Positions 16,904-24,520 of a stretch of 34,209 nucleotides of DNA are shown in pieces. The DNA is from SAR86 cluster bacterium REDSEA-S09_B4 (GTDB lineage: Bacteria; Pseudomonadota; Gammaproteobacteria; Magnimaribacterales; Magnimaribacteraceae). Each line of letters opens with the position of its first letter. Position 1 is the stretch's first letter. The position numbers and the translations under genes are program-made. The stretch spans positions 1 through 34,209 of the forward strand of contig LUQU01000047.1 of NCBI GenBank assembly GCA_001628005.1, read 5' to 3'. The notes below the pieces were generated by a model. The model did no database searches and was not told where the DNA came from. It worked only from the letters and a program-made list of their open reading frames with translations.

Positions 16904-16919
16904 ACACAAGATACTGTGT
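16904..16919. promoter_or_regulatory. NrdR box (nrdA-distal)
   Basis: ACACAAGATACTGTGT matches the NrdR consensus at 14 of 16 positions, with perfect ACAC and GTGT arms. It starts exactly 32 bp from the start of the other box, leaving a 16-bp gap. This three-turn spacing is the one known for functional tandem NrdR boxes. Confidence 0.78.
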
Positions 16920-16969
16920 TTTAGTGCAAATTACAAGACAACAAATACTAAAAAGTTTTGTGGATTTCT

Positions 16970-16978
16970 TGTGGATAA
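16970..16978 (-). promoter_or_regulatory. DnaA box upstream of nrdA
   Basis: TGTGGATAA is the exact complement of the high-affinity box TTATCCACA. A weaker relative, TGTGGATTT, lies 11 bp away at 16959-16967 in the same orientation. DnaA is known to bind upstream of nrdAB in E. coli. The site also lies 62 bp before glpK, which it could affect instead. Confidence 0.5.
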
Positions 16979-17039
16979 CAAGTTACTGAATAAGCAGTTT
17001 CCTTTATGATTATTTGTTTCAAGTTTCATATATTAATTG

Positions 17040-18524
17040 ATGTCAAAAAAAGTCATAGCTATAGACCAAGGAACCACTAGTTCTAGGGCTGTACTTTTTG
17101 ACGAGGAAAACAATTTATTGGATTTTGAACAAAAGGAATTCAAGCAATATTTTCCAAATGATGGTTGGGTTGAGCATGACCCAGAGGAATTATGGAAGTC
17201 AGTATTTGATGTTACAGATAAACTTATTAAGAAACATACGCTTAAACCTTCTGATATAGCTGGTATTGGTATAACGAATCAAAGGGAGACCACTGTGGTA
17301 TGGGATAAGAATTCTGGCAAGGCTATTTATCCAGCAATAGTCTGGCAAGATCGAAGGACTTCTGAGCTTTGTGATGGGTTAAGGAAAGAAACGGGCACTG
17401 AACAAAAAATACAACAGAAAACGGGTTTGTTAATCGACCCATATTTTTCTGCGACTAAGCTAGCTTGGATTTTGGACAATGTTACAGGCGCGAGAAAAAA
17501 AGCAGAAAACGGAGAATTGGCATTTGGAACAATAGACTCTTTCTTAGTTTGGAGGCTTACACAAGGAAAGAATCACAAGACTGATGCAACTAATGCTTCG
17601 AGAACCATGCTGTTTAACATTGACAGTAATTGTTGGGACGATGAGTTATTAGATTTTTTAAAAATACCTAAAAAAATATTACCGGAGGTTTGTGATAGCG
17701 TTCATGACTATGGCGATACCTCTCTGTTTGGAGGTAATCTCAAGATAGGCGGTATAGCGGGAGACCAACAATCAGCTCTAATAGGACAGTGTTGTTTTAG
17801 TCCAGGAGAAGCAAAGAGTACTTACGGGACAGGTTGTTTCCTGTTATTGAATACAGGAGATAAAAGGATTTCTTCAGAAAATAGGCTCCTATCTACCATA
17901 GCTTATAGGCTGGATGGAAAAACTACTTATGGATTAGAGGGGAGTATTTTTGTTGCCGGCTCCGCGGTTCAATGGCTTAGAGATGAGCTAAATTTCTTTG
18001 AGTCAGCTAGGGATTCTGAAGAGATAATTGATCAAAGAAATGTTAAATCTAAAGTTTTAGTTGTACCTGCCTTTACTGGCTTAGGAGCTCCACATTGGGA
18101 TCCAGACAGCAGGGGTTCAATTTTCGGTTTAACACGTGATACCAGCATTGCTGATTTGACAGCTGCCACTTTGGAATCTGTAGCTTTTCAAACCAAAGAT
18201 TTAATAGGTGCAATGCAAAATGATGGGGCTAATTTCTCAGAACTAAGAGTAGATGGTGGAATGGTCGCGAACAATTGGTTTTCTCAACAGCTAGCGAATA
18301 TTTTGAATATCGATGTTTTGAGACCTAAAGTCATCGAAACAACAGCACTGGGAGCATCTTACTTAGCCAGCATGAAAGCTGGCTTGTGTCCTAACATAGA
18401 ATCATTAAATTCAAGCTGGGTAAGTGAAAAGACATTCTGTTCTGAGAAAAAAGAAACCAAGGACCTTCAAGAAAAGTATCAAATATGGCTTTCCGCTGTT
18501 GAGAGAACTAAGGGTCTATATTAA
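17040..18524 (+). CDS. glpK: Glycerol kinase
   Basis: GlpK phosphorylates glycerol to sn-glycerol-3-phosphate with ATP. The 494-residue FGGY-family protein shows the N-terminal phosphate loop IDQGTTSSRA, GITNQRETTVVWD, the WQDRR glycerol contact segment, GDQQSALIGQ and the C-terminal RVDGGMVANNW nucleotide-binding region. A TTG at 17037 precedes the ATG at 17040, and the ATG is preferred. No membrane facilitator or glycerol-3-phosphate dehydrogenase gene lies beside it, so it is a stand-alone copy. Its 3' end overlaps argF, read from the other strand, by 4 nt. Confidence 0.96.
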   Translation: MSKKVIAIDQGTTSSRAVLFDEENNLLDFEQKEFKQYFPNDGWVEHDPEELWKSVFDVTDKLIKKHTLKPSDIAGIGITNQRETTVVWDKNSGKAIYPAIVWQDRRTSELCDGLRKETGTEQKIQQKTGLLIDPYFSATKLAWILDNVTGARKKAENGELAFGTIDSFLVWRLTQGKNHKTDATNASRTMLFNIDSNCWDDELLDFLKIPKKILPEVCDSVHDYGDTSLFGGNLKIGGIAGDQQSALIGQCCFSPGEAKSTYGTGCFLLLNTGDKRISSENRLLSTIAYRLDGKTTYGLEGSIFVAGSAVQWLRDELNFFESARDSEEIIDQRNVKSKVLVVPAFTGLGAPHWDPDSRGSIFGLTRDTSIADLTAATLESVAFQTKDLIGAMQNDGANFSELRVDGGMVANNWFSQQLANILNIDVLRPKVIETTALGASYLASMKAGLCPNIESLNSSWVSEKTFCSEKKETKDLQEKYQIWLSAVERTKGLY

Positions 18525-19405
18525 TGATCCAGAAGTTTAAGGAGTAAAGCTTTTTGAGCGTGTAGTCTATTCTCAGCTTGAACCCATACTTTGCTCCTAG
18601 GGTCTTCCAACATGTTCTCTGAGACCTCTTGTCCTCTAATTGCAGGTAGACAATGAAGAAAGATGGCTTCTGTCTTGGCAAGGTCCATCACTGCAGGAGA
18701 AACTTGATATGGATTAAATTCTTTTATTCTGTTTTCAGAATCTGCTTCATCCCCCATAGAGACCCATACATCTGTTGTAATTAAATCACTCTCTTTGACG
18801 GCAGCTTTTAAATCTTCAGTAAAGGTTGCACTCGTTTCTTGCATTACTTCAGTTGATGGCCAGTAAGTTTTTGGACAAGCAATCTCTAGATTAAACTGAA
18901 ACAGCTTGGATGCTTCTACGTAGCTAAAACAAACGTTGTTGTAATCTCCTACCCAAGTCACTTTGGCATCTCTTATTTCTCCCTTGCATTCATAAAAAGT
19001 CAGTAAGTCTGCTAATAATTGACAAGGATGAGATAAATTAGTCAAACCATTTATAACGGGAACAGAAGAGTGGTCAGCAAAAAGATTTAACGTTTCGTGA
19101 GAAATTGTCCTTAAAACAACAGCGTCTGCCATAGAGCTGATTACTCTAGCTGTATCTTCTATAGGTTCTCCTCTGCCTAACTGCAAGTCACTGGTTGAAA
19201 GGAAGCCCGCTTTTCCGCCCAATTGAGTCATACCTACCTCGAAAGAGACCCTTGTCCTTGTTGATGCTTTCTCAAATATTAAAGCCAAATACTTCCCATT
19301 TAACGGGTTGTTATTATCTTTATTATTTTTAAGGGATAGAGCTTCTTGTAACAGGCTTTCTGCCTCAGAAGAAGAGAAGTCGCTTAAGTTTAAAAAATGC
19401 GTCAT
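18521..19405 (-). CDS. argF: Ornithine carbamoyltransferase
   Basis: This enzyme makes citrulline from ornithine and carbamoyl phosphate in arginine biosynthesis. Carbamoyl-phosphate motifs are STRTR (48-52) and HPCQ (126-129); the ornithine-specific SMG appears in DVWVSMGDE, and the catalytic HCLPA loop follows near the C-terminus as FLHCLPAIRGQEVSE. At 294 residues it is at the short end of the family but complete. It is monocistronic on the minus strand, divergent from serA with an 88-nt gap. I see no clear ARG-box operator in that gap. Its end overlaps the glpK end by 4 nt. Confidence 0.95.
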   Translation of the reverse strand: MTHFLNLSDFSSSEAESLLQEALSLKNNKDNNNPLNGKYLALIFEKASTRTRVSFEVGMTQLGGKAGFLSTSDLQLGRGEPIEDTARVISSMADAVVLRTISHETLNLFADHSSVPVINGLTNLSHPCQLLADLLTFYECKGEIRDAKVTWVGDYNNVCFSYVEASKLFQFNLEIACPKTYWPSTEVMQETSATFTEDLKAAVKESDLITTDVWVSMGDEADSENRIKEFNPYQVSPAVMDLAKTEAIFLHCLPAIRGQEVSENMLEDPRSKVWVQAENRLHAQKALLLKLLDH

Positions 19406-19493
19406 AGCTTGTAAAAAAGGGGCAGAATTCTACCGGTTATCGAGAAAGCAAGCAAATGATGTTATTCTCCGCACTTTTTTGGGATAACAGTAG

Positions 19494-20684
19494 ATGTCAG
19501 AGCATAAAATTAAGACTTTAAGCAATATTTCTCCGATAGGTATAGAGGCTTTATCTAATACCGCTTGTGTTTTGGATGAAGAGTCTAAAGATCCTGATGG
19601 CGTTTTGGTAAGAAGTACCAAATTAAATAAAAGTCATTTAAATCAATCTTTGAAAGCCATCTCTAGAGCTGGGGTGGGGGTCAATAATATCCCTATTGAT
19701 TTATGTAGTGAAAGAGGCATCGTGGTTTTTAACACTCCCGGTGCGAATGCCAATGCCGTAAAAGAACTTGTATTAGCAGGATTAATGCTTTCTTCTCGTA
19801 ATGTTTTTTCAAGTATAGATTTTGTAAATAGTTTAAAGCACATAGAAAAGATGGAGGAACTCGAACCTTTTCTTGAAGAGAATAAAAAGAAATTTAAAGG
19901 AAGAGAATTATCTGGATCAACTTTAGGGATAGTGGGTTTGGGTGCCATTGGTTCCGAAGTAGCTAGAATGGGTGTTGCCTTAGACATGAAGGTAATTGGA
20001 TATGACCCCGCTTTGTCAGTGGAGGCAGCATGGAAGTTACCAAGCCAAGTAGAACCTGCAGATTCAATAGAGGAAGTATTTGCTAGAGGCGATTTTATAA
20101 CTTTGCACATACCAGCCATCGAAAGCACTAAAGGCATTGTTAATCTGGAGCTTTTAAAAAATACTAAGAAAGCCTCATTGTTAAACTTTGCCAGACATGA
20201 AGTAGTGAACAATGAGTCCATATTGGAAGCATTAGAAACAGGACTTCTAATAAATTTCATTACAGACTTCCCAACTCCTGATCTAATCAAAAGAGCTAAT
20301 GATCACGGAGATGTAATTTTATTACCACACATAGGTGCCAGCACTGCACAGGCTGAAGAAAACTGTGCAATTATGGCTGTCGAACAACTTTCTGACTTTC
20401 TCCAAAATGGAAACATAAATAACTCAGTAAACTTTCCTAGCGTTAGTCTACCCAGATCCACAAAAAACCGAATTGCAATTACTAATAGAAATGTTCCAGC
20501 CATGATTGGTCAAATTGCCACATCTCTAGGAGAGCTAGGATTAAATATAGCTGATATGACCAACGTGAGCAGAGGTGACTTAGCCTACAATTTAATAGAT
20601 ATTGAAAATGGAGTGGATGAAGAAGCTTTATCCAGATTATCTGCAATAGAGAACGTAATCAATGTAAGGCTAATTTCTTCGTAA
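19494..20684 (+). CDS. serA: D-3-phosphoglycerate dehydrogenase (SerA) with ACT domain
   Basis: SerA oxidises 3-phosphoglycerate, the first step of serine synthesis. The 396-residue protein has the NAD motif GLGAIG (148-153), catalytic R234 in NFARHEVVN and H279 in LLPHIGAST, and a C-terminal ACT domain from about 328 (TNRNVPAMIGQIATSLGELG) that usually binds serine. The layout matches the shorter bacterial SerA class with SVNFPSVSLPR before the ACT domain. Oddly, the catalytic Glu expected around residues 262-263 (FPxE in relatives) reads FPTPD here. The gene is single, divergent from argF and followed by the long non-coding region. Confidence 0.9.
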   Translation: MSEHKIKTLSNISPIGIEALSNTACVLDEESKDPDGVLVRSTKLNKSHLNQSLKAISRAGVGVNNIPIDLCSERGIVVFNTPGANANAVKELVLAGLMLSSRNVFSSIDFVNSLKHIEKMEELEPFLEENKKKFKGRELSGSTLGIVGLGAIGSEVARMGVALDMKVIGYDPALSVEAAWKLPSQVEPADSIEEVFARGDFITLHIPAIESTKGIVNLELLKNTKKASLLNFARHEVVNNESILEALETGLLINFITDFPTPDLIKRANDHGDVILLPHIGASTAQAEENCAIMAVEQLSDFLQNGNINNSVNFPSVSLPRSTKNRIAITNRNVPAMIGQIATSLGELGLNIADMTNVSRGDLAYNLIDIENGVDEEALSRLSAIENVINVRLISS

Positions 20685-20797
20685 AAATATCCAATTTTCA
20701 GCAACCTATAATTCAAAAAAAATACCTAACTATTTGTCTTTATGAAAGAAATTTCTTCCCAAAATAAGGTTATCTCAACTTATAAATGAGTTTCTTG

Positions 20798-20806
20798 TTT
20801 TACACA
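20798..20806 (+). promoter_or_regulatory. DnaA box (TTTTACACA)
   Basis: It fits the relaxed consensus TTWTNCACA exactly. It lies on the serA side of the AT-rich region, about 180 bp from the box cluster before ung. Confidence 0.4.
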
Positions 20807-20987
20807 CGCTAATCTTCAATAATTTTTAAATAAAAACCACCTATTTAAAAAAAGGTCAAAATTTGTATAAACTACTTAAGTTACTGATTTTATTAGAAAA
20901 ATTAAGAATAGATCAAATTTCGATCAATTCAGTAATAAAGCTCTAAAGCAAGGTCCTAGTATTTAATCTTTAATGTTATCCAAAGAG

Positions 20988-20996
20988 TTATCCACA
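20988..20996 (+). promoter_or_regulatory. DnaA box, perfect TTATCCACA
   Basis: This is the highest-affinity DnaA sequence. A one-mismatch copy, TTATCCAAA, sits 12 bp upstream at 20976-20984, giving a direct pair in near-helical phase. Confidence 0.6.
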
Positions 20997-21001
20997 GAAA
21001 T

Positions 21002-21010
21002 TGTGGATAA
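21002..21010 (-). promoter_or_regulatory. DnaA box, perfect, inverted
   Basis: TGTGGATAA is the exact complement of the box at 20988-20996 and is separated from it by 5 nt, so the two form a near-palindrome. Confidence 0.6.
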
Positions 21011-21075
21011 AAATTTATAAGATTTTGCTTTCAAGTAGATTTCTCCTACCATTGAAAGCTCTTTCTGGATTTGCG

Positions 21076-21756
21076 ATGAATATGGAGTTAAAAAATACCA
21101 TAAAACTAGATCGGTCTTGGTTGCAAGAACTTGAATCTGAATTTGAAAAACAATATATGAAAAATCTTAAATTATTTTTACAAAGTGAGAAGGAAAAAGG
21201 AAAAGAAATTTATCCCAAAGGCAAGGATATGTTCAGAGCTTTAAACCTAACCCCTTTAGATCAAGTTAAAGCAGTTATCATTGGTCAAGATCCTTATCAC
21301 GGTCCTGGTCAAGCTCATGGTCTATGTTTTTCTGTTCCTGAAGGCGTAAGCATTCCCCCTTCATTACAGAATATATTTAAAGAATTAGAAAATGATATTG
21401 GTTTAACTAAACCTAGTAGTGGTTGTCTAGAATCTTGGGCAAAACAAGGAGTACTTTTGCTAAACAGTGTACTGTCTGTTGAGAAAGGGCTTGCTAATTC
21501 TCATTCATCGAAAGGGTGGGAATTTTTTACAGACTCAGTTATATCAAAAGTTAACGAAAAAGAAGCTGTCGTTTTTTTATTATGGGGTAATTATGCTGCA
21601 CAGAAGGGAAATAGTATTGATTTGAACAAACATTTAGTTTTAAAATCTGTTCATCCCTCACCTCTTTCCGCTCATCCCAATTTTTTTGGGAATAAACACT
21701 TTTCAAAGTGTAATGAATTTCTGGAGTCTAAAGGAATCAGTCCTATTGACTGGTGA
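21076..21756 (+). CDS. ung: Uracil-DNA glycosylase, family 1
   Basis: Ung removes uracil from DNA by base flipping and N-glycosidic cleavage. Family-1 motifs are present: [15 protein letters not shown] with the catalytic Asp, [26 protein letters not shown] and HPSPLSAH with the catalytic His. The frame is open back to a TTG at 21001, but that would add a 25-residue hydrophobic leader unlike the family and would overlap the DnaA boxes. Starting at ATG 21076 (or 21082) gives about 226 residues, matching E. coli Ung. There is no clear Shine-Dalgarno. It converges with ygfZ, 9 nt away. Confidence 0.95.
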   Translation: MNMELKNTIKLDRSWLQELESEFEKQYMKNLKLFLQSEKEKGKEIYPKGKDMFRALNLTPLDQVKAVIIGQDPYHGPGQAHGLCFSVPEGVSIPPSLQNIFKELENDIGLTKPSSGCLESWAKQGVLLLNSVLSVEKGLANSHSSKGWEFFTDSVISKVNEKEAVVFLLWGNYAAQKGNSIDLNKHLVLKSVHPSPLSAHPNFFGNKHFSKCNEFLESKGISPIDW

Positions 21757-21767
21757 GAGGACTTTTT
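21739..21767 (+). terminator. Possible terminator at the ung 3' end
   Basis: AGTCCT and AGGACT can pair around a 13-nt loop, and the second arm runs straight into a T-tract. A competing stem, ATCAGTC/GACTGGT at 21736-21754, overlaps it. The structure spans the ung stop codon in the narrow gap to the convergent ygfZ. The stem is short, so confidence is low. Confidence 0.35.
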
Positions 21768-22641
21768 AACTAATAGTCAGGGTTGAGTTAGTTTCTTTTA
21801 CCTTGAAGGAGCTTTCCTGATAATTTTTCTTTTTTGCACTAATTAGGCATACACTTTTCTTTTTTAGGTTTACAACCTTCACAAGATTTCCTATTTTTCT
21901 GTCTTCTGCATTGGTAAGAGTCATCTTTTCGGTGATTTTTAAATCAGAGCTTTCTGCTATATTCAAACGAGGTAGATTTTTACTTCTATATTGCATTCTG
22001 GCTACAACTTCTTGACCCGTATAACAGCCCTTATCAAAATCAATTCTGTTGTTTACATCGTAATTAAGTTCGTGAGGAGTGAATTTACCTATATTTTCTT
22101 TAGATATTTCCACATTTCGACAAAGAATTTCATCAAGGTTCCATTGAGCTCTTTCTTCAATCGGCTCGAATAGATTTTTAAATTCAGTTAATCCATCTTC
22201 ATTACAAAAAGCCAATAAGAACTTTTTACCTAGGTAATTTATAAATCTGCAACCACCTATTTCAATGGTATTTTCAGTTTGAACCACTTTCTCATTGTAT
22301 ATATCCTCAAATGTGTCTTTATCTACTCCAAAGAAGGAGAAAGACTTGTTCTCTTTTATTTCGACCTTGTAGAAAGGGCTGTATTTTTTTAGTTCTTCTT
22401 CTGTTTTTAATAAAGCTGCATTGTCACCAATAAGAGCGTAAGAGCGATCTTCTAAATAACATAGGTTGAAAGAGCTTATTATTCTGCCTTTTGCATTGCA
22501 GAGAGCCCCTAATTCACTGTTTTTAGTAGAAACTTTACTTACATCACATGTAATCTGACCCTGCAGAAGATCGAATGAACCTTCTCCATTAACTTCTAAA
22601 ACGCTTAAGTGATTAAGGTCAATAGCTTTATTTTTATCCAT
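21766..22641 (-). CDS. ygfZ: YgfZ/GcvT-like folate-binding iron-sulfur assembly factor
   Basis: YgfZ is a tetrahydrofolate-binding, GcvT-related protein needed for maturation of some iron-sulfur enzymes, including the tRNA-modifying MiaB. The family signature KGCYTGQEVVARMQYR is intact, with the conserved Cys in KGC, about two thirds into the 291-residue protein. The N-terminal folate-domain segment LQGQITCDV and GALCNAKGRIIS are also typical. It is divergent from sdhE, whose GTG lies 28 nt away, the same arrangement as in E. coli. Confidence 0.93.
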   Translation of the reverse strand: MDKNKAIDLNHLSVLEVNGEGSFDLLQGQITCDVSKVSTKNSELGALCNAKGRIISSFNLCYLEDRSYALIGDNAALLKTEEELKKYSPFYKVEIKENKSFSFFGVDKDTFEDIYNEKVVQTENTIEIGGCRFINYLGKKFLLAFCNEDGLTEFKNLFEPIEERAQWNLDEILCRNVEISKENIGKFTPHELNYDVNNRIDFDKGCYTGQEVVARMQYRSKNLPRLNIAESSDLKITEKMTLTNAEDRKIGNLVKVVNLKKKSVCLISAKKKNYQESSFKVKETNSTLTIS

Positions 22642-22669
22642 ACCAGGCCTAAACTATTATAAACCTACA

Positions 22670-22924
22670 GTGAACTCAAATTTACATAAAAAAGCCTATT
22701 TCCTTTCCAGACGAGGCTTACAGGAGCTAGACATTATATTTAAACCTTTCGTTGAAGAAAGATTTGAAACTCTAAGTGATAAAGACAAGTTATCTTTTCT
22801 TGATTTATTACAAAAAGATGATGTTGATCTTATAGACTGGTTACTAAATGGAATGCCTGTACCCAAGGACCTCAACAATATAGTGACTCAGATTAAGCAT
22901 TACTTAAACCATGAAGAAAAATAA
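22670..22924 (+). CDS. sdhE: SdhE flavinylation factor
   Basis: SdhE promotes covalent attachment of FAD to succinate dehydrogenase and related flavoproteins. The 84-residue protein carries the defining SRRGLQELD motif, close to the classic RRGxxExD, and then LLQKDDVDLIDWLLNG, typical of the five-helix fold. The start is GTG at 22670, giving the usual family length; no ATG is available before the motif. Its end overlaps glk by 14 nt. Succinate dehydrogenase genes are not in the window. Confidence 0.92.
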   Translation: MNSNLHKKAYFLSRRGLQELDIIFKPFVEERFETLSDKDKLSFLDLLQKDDVDLIDWLLNGMPVPKDLNNIVTQIKHYLNHEEK

Positions 22925-23837
22925 TTCTACTTTGATCGCTGAGCTTGGAGGGACTAATGCTCGCCTTGGTGTAACTGTAAATGGGACTATTTTAACCGAA
23001 TCAAAGCAATACCTTTTATCAGATTTCACATCTGTAGAGGCTCTGTTTGATAAGTATTTCGAAGAAATTAATCAGGTCGTTTCTAAGGCAATAATTGGAG
23101 TAGCAGCTCCGGTAATAGAAGATGAAATAAGATTTACAAATAATGACATCAAATTTAATCAGAACACTTTAAAAAATAAGATGTTTCCAAAAGGACTCAT
23201 GGTTTTAAATGATCTAGAGCTTCAAGCTTATGCCATAGAGGGTCTGAGTAATGATGAAATTATAAAAATAGGTCAAGTTAAAGAAGAAAAAAAAGGTTCT
23301 AAAGTATTAATCTCTCCCGGAACTGGGCTAGGGCTTGCCGGAGTAGTTGATACAAAAGTAATTTTTACTGAAGGCGGTCATTTAAATATACCGCCTGATT
23401 CTCTTGAACTTGAGGGCTTATTGAAGAAATTTAGTGAGGACAAAGGCAGGCCACCTACTTTTGAAGACCTGCTCTCTGGAAAGGGGATTAATTTTATCTT
23501 TCAGAGTTTAGATGGTTCTTCAGGTACTCAATACAGCAATGAAGAAATATTAGCTAACAAAGACAACCCAGTGTGTATAAAAGCCAGAAAACTTGTACTT
23601 TATTTGTTAGCAATTTATTGTAAATACATAGCCTTAATTTGGGGCGCAACATCCGGAGTATTTTTATCTGGTTCTATTGCTAATACCCTATTAAAACCTG
23701 AAGATTTAGATACTTTTAGAACTCATTTTGAGTCTAGTGCAACGATGCAAGATCTATTGAAGATAATGCCTGTTTCTTTAATAAAAGACACTAATCTTGG
23801 CGCAAAAGGTGGTCTTATATTGGCTTCTAAAGGCTAA
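22911..23837 (+). CDS. glk: Glucokinase (Glk, hexokinase-fold)
   Basis: Glk makes glucose-6-phosphate from glucose and ATP. The 308-residue protein has the phosphate-1 motif ELGGTNARLG near the N-terminus, the sugar-binding VLNDLELQAYAI with the catalytic Asp, the adenosine-region SPGTGLGLAGV, and TEGGHLNIPP with substrate contacts. DLLSGKGINFIFQSL matches E. coli-type Glk rather than ROK kinases, whose zinc CxCGxxGC motif is absent. The ATG at 22911 lies inside sdhE, so translation is likely coupled. The sdhE-glk pairing is not one I know as standard. Confidence 0.92.
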   Translation: MKKNNSTLIAELGGTNARLGVTVNGTILTESKQYLLSDFTSVEALFDKYFEEINQVVSKAIIGVAAPVIEDEIRFTNNDIKFNQNTLKNKMFPKGLMVLNDLELQAYAIEGLSNDEIIKIGQVKEEKKGSKVLISPGTGLGLAGVVDTKVIFTEGGHLNIPPDSLELEGLLKKFSEDKGRPPTFEDLLSGKGINFIFQSLDGSSGTQYSNEEILANKDNPVCIKARKLVLYLLAIYCKYIALIWGATSGVFLSGSIANTLLKPEDLDTFRTHFESSATMQDLLKIMPVSLIKDTNLGAKGGLILASKG

Positions 23838-23853
23838 AAAATTATAAAATCCC

Positions 23854-23882
23854 AGAACTTTTTGATGATTTTAAAGTCTACG
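23854..23882 (+). promoter_or_regulatory. Sigma-E-type promoter before rpoE
   Basis: AGAACTT at 23854-23860 matches the sigma-E -35 element GGAACTT except for the first base. TCTACG at 23877-23882 matches the -10 class beginning TCT. The 16-nt spacer is canonical. It lies in the glk-rpoE gap and would start transcription just before the ATG at 23894, consistent with autoregulation. Confidence 0.55.
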
Positions 23883-23893
23883 TGATAAATGCT

Positions 23894-24520
23894 ATGAAAG
23901 CTGATAAGAAAAAGAGTAACAAGGATATTGACCTAATACTTGTTCGAAGAGCTAAAAGAGGCGATTACAAAGCCTTTGATCTTTTAGTTCTCAAATACCA
24001 ATCTAGGATTATAGGCATTGCAATGAAATTCGTAAAAGACCTTCAAACAGCAGAGGATGTGGCGCAAGAATCCTTCATCAAGGCTTACAAATCGTTGGAT
24101 TCCTTTAGGGAGGAAAGTGCTTTTTATACTTGGCTTTATAGAATAACTTCCAATACAGCAAAAAATTACTTAATTTCTAAGAAGAGGAAAAAAGAACTCC
24201 TAGAAACAGAAGTTTTATCCTCAGAAGAGATGGATATTTTTGATATACCAGGAGGTAGTTCTCCTGAAGAGATACTAGAGGCTAATAATTTAAGGGAACT
24301 GATTTTTGAATCATTGAGCAATCTGCCTGAAGATATCAGAACCGCCGTTTCTTTAAGAGAGTTTGAGGGTCTGAGCTACGAGGAAATTTCTGAAGTACTC
24401 GATTGTCCCATTGGAACAGTAAGATCAAGAATTTTTAGGGGCAGAGAAATAATTCAAGAAAAGATCTCCCCCTTGTTGAACAGTAATGTGGAATTAATTA
24501 AAGGATCAAAAAGAATATGA
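23894..24520 (+). CDS. rpoE: ECF sigma factor RpoE (sigma-E)
   Basis: RpoE directs envelope-stress transcription. The 208-residue protein is close to E. coli RpoE throughout: region 2 with DLLVLKYQSRI and AQESFIKAYKSLDSFREESAFYTWLYRI, and region 4 with NLPEDIRTAVSLREFEGLSYEEI and CPIGTVRSRIFRGRE. The frame is open to a GTG at 23882, but that codon sits within the -10 of the sigma-E-like promoter, so I choose the ATG at 23894, giving a very short leader. Its stop overlaps rseA by 4 nt (ATGA), coupling sigma to anti-sigma synthesis. Confidence 0.95.
   Translation: MKADKKKSNKDIDLILVRRAKRGDYKAFDLLVLKYQSRIIGIAMKFVKDLQTAEDVAQESFIKAYKSLDSFREESAFYTWLYRITSNTAKNYLISKKRKKELLETEVLSSEEMDIFDIPGGSSPEEILEANNLRELIFESLSNLPEDIRTAVSLREFEGLSYEEISEVLDCPIGTVRSRIFRGREIIQEKISPLLNSNVELIKGSKRI

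Larger units (their letters stand above)
20685..21075. other. AT-rich non-coding region with DnaA-box cluster (candidate origin)
   Basis: This is the only long gap in the window, about 390 nt with no convincing gene. It is strongly AT-rich, with long A/T stretches at 20818-20870. DnaA-box matches are TTTTACACA (20798), TTTGTATAA (20862, one mismatch, reverse), TTATCCAAA (20976, one mismatch), TTATCCACA (20988, perfect) and TGTGGATAA (21002, perfect, reverse). Two GATCAA copies lie 11 bp apart at 20911 and 20922. A 7-bp inverted repeat, TTACTGA (20881) and TCAGTAA (20929), encloses them. The arrangement resembles an origin with an unwinding element beside DnaA sites, but it could instead be a DnaA-regulated ung promoter. 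Confidence 0.45.

Noticed and set aside
19406-19493. ArgR operator in the argF-serA divergent gap
   Set aside because: No adequate match to the ARG-box pattern could be found by eye.
19643-20290. 215-codon open frame on the minus strand inside serA
   Set aside because: It is fully antisense to a clearly conserved enzyme, has no recognisable domain and follows from codon bias of serA.
21001-21075. Possible 25-residue N-terminal extension of Ung from a TTG
   Set aside because: It overlaps a perfect DnaA box, looks like chance hydrophobic translation of AT-rich DNA, and is absent from family-1 Ung proteins.
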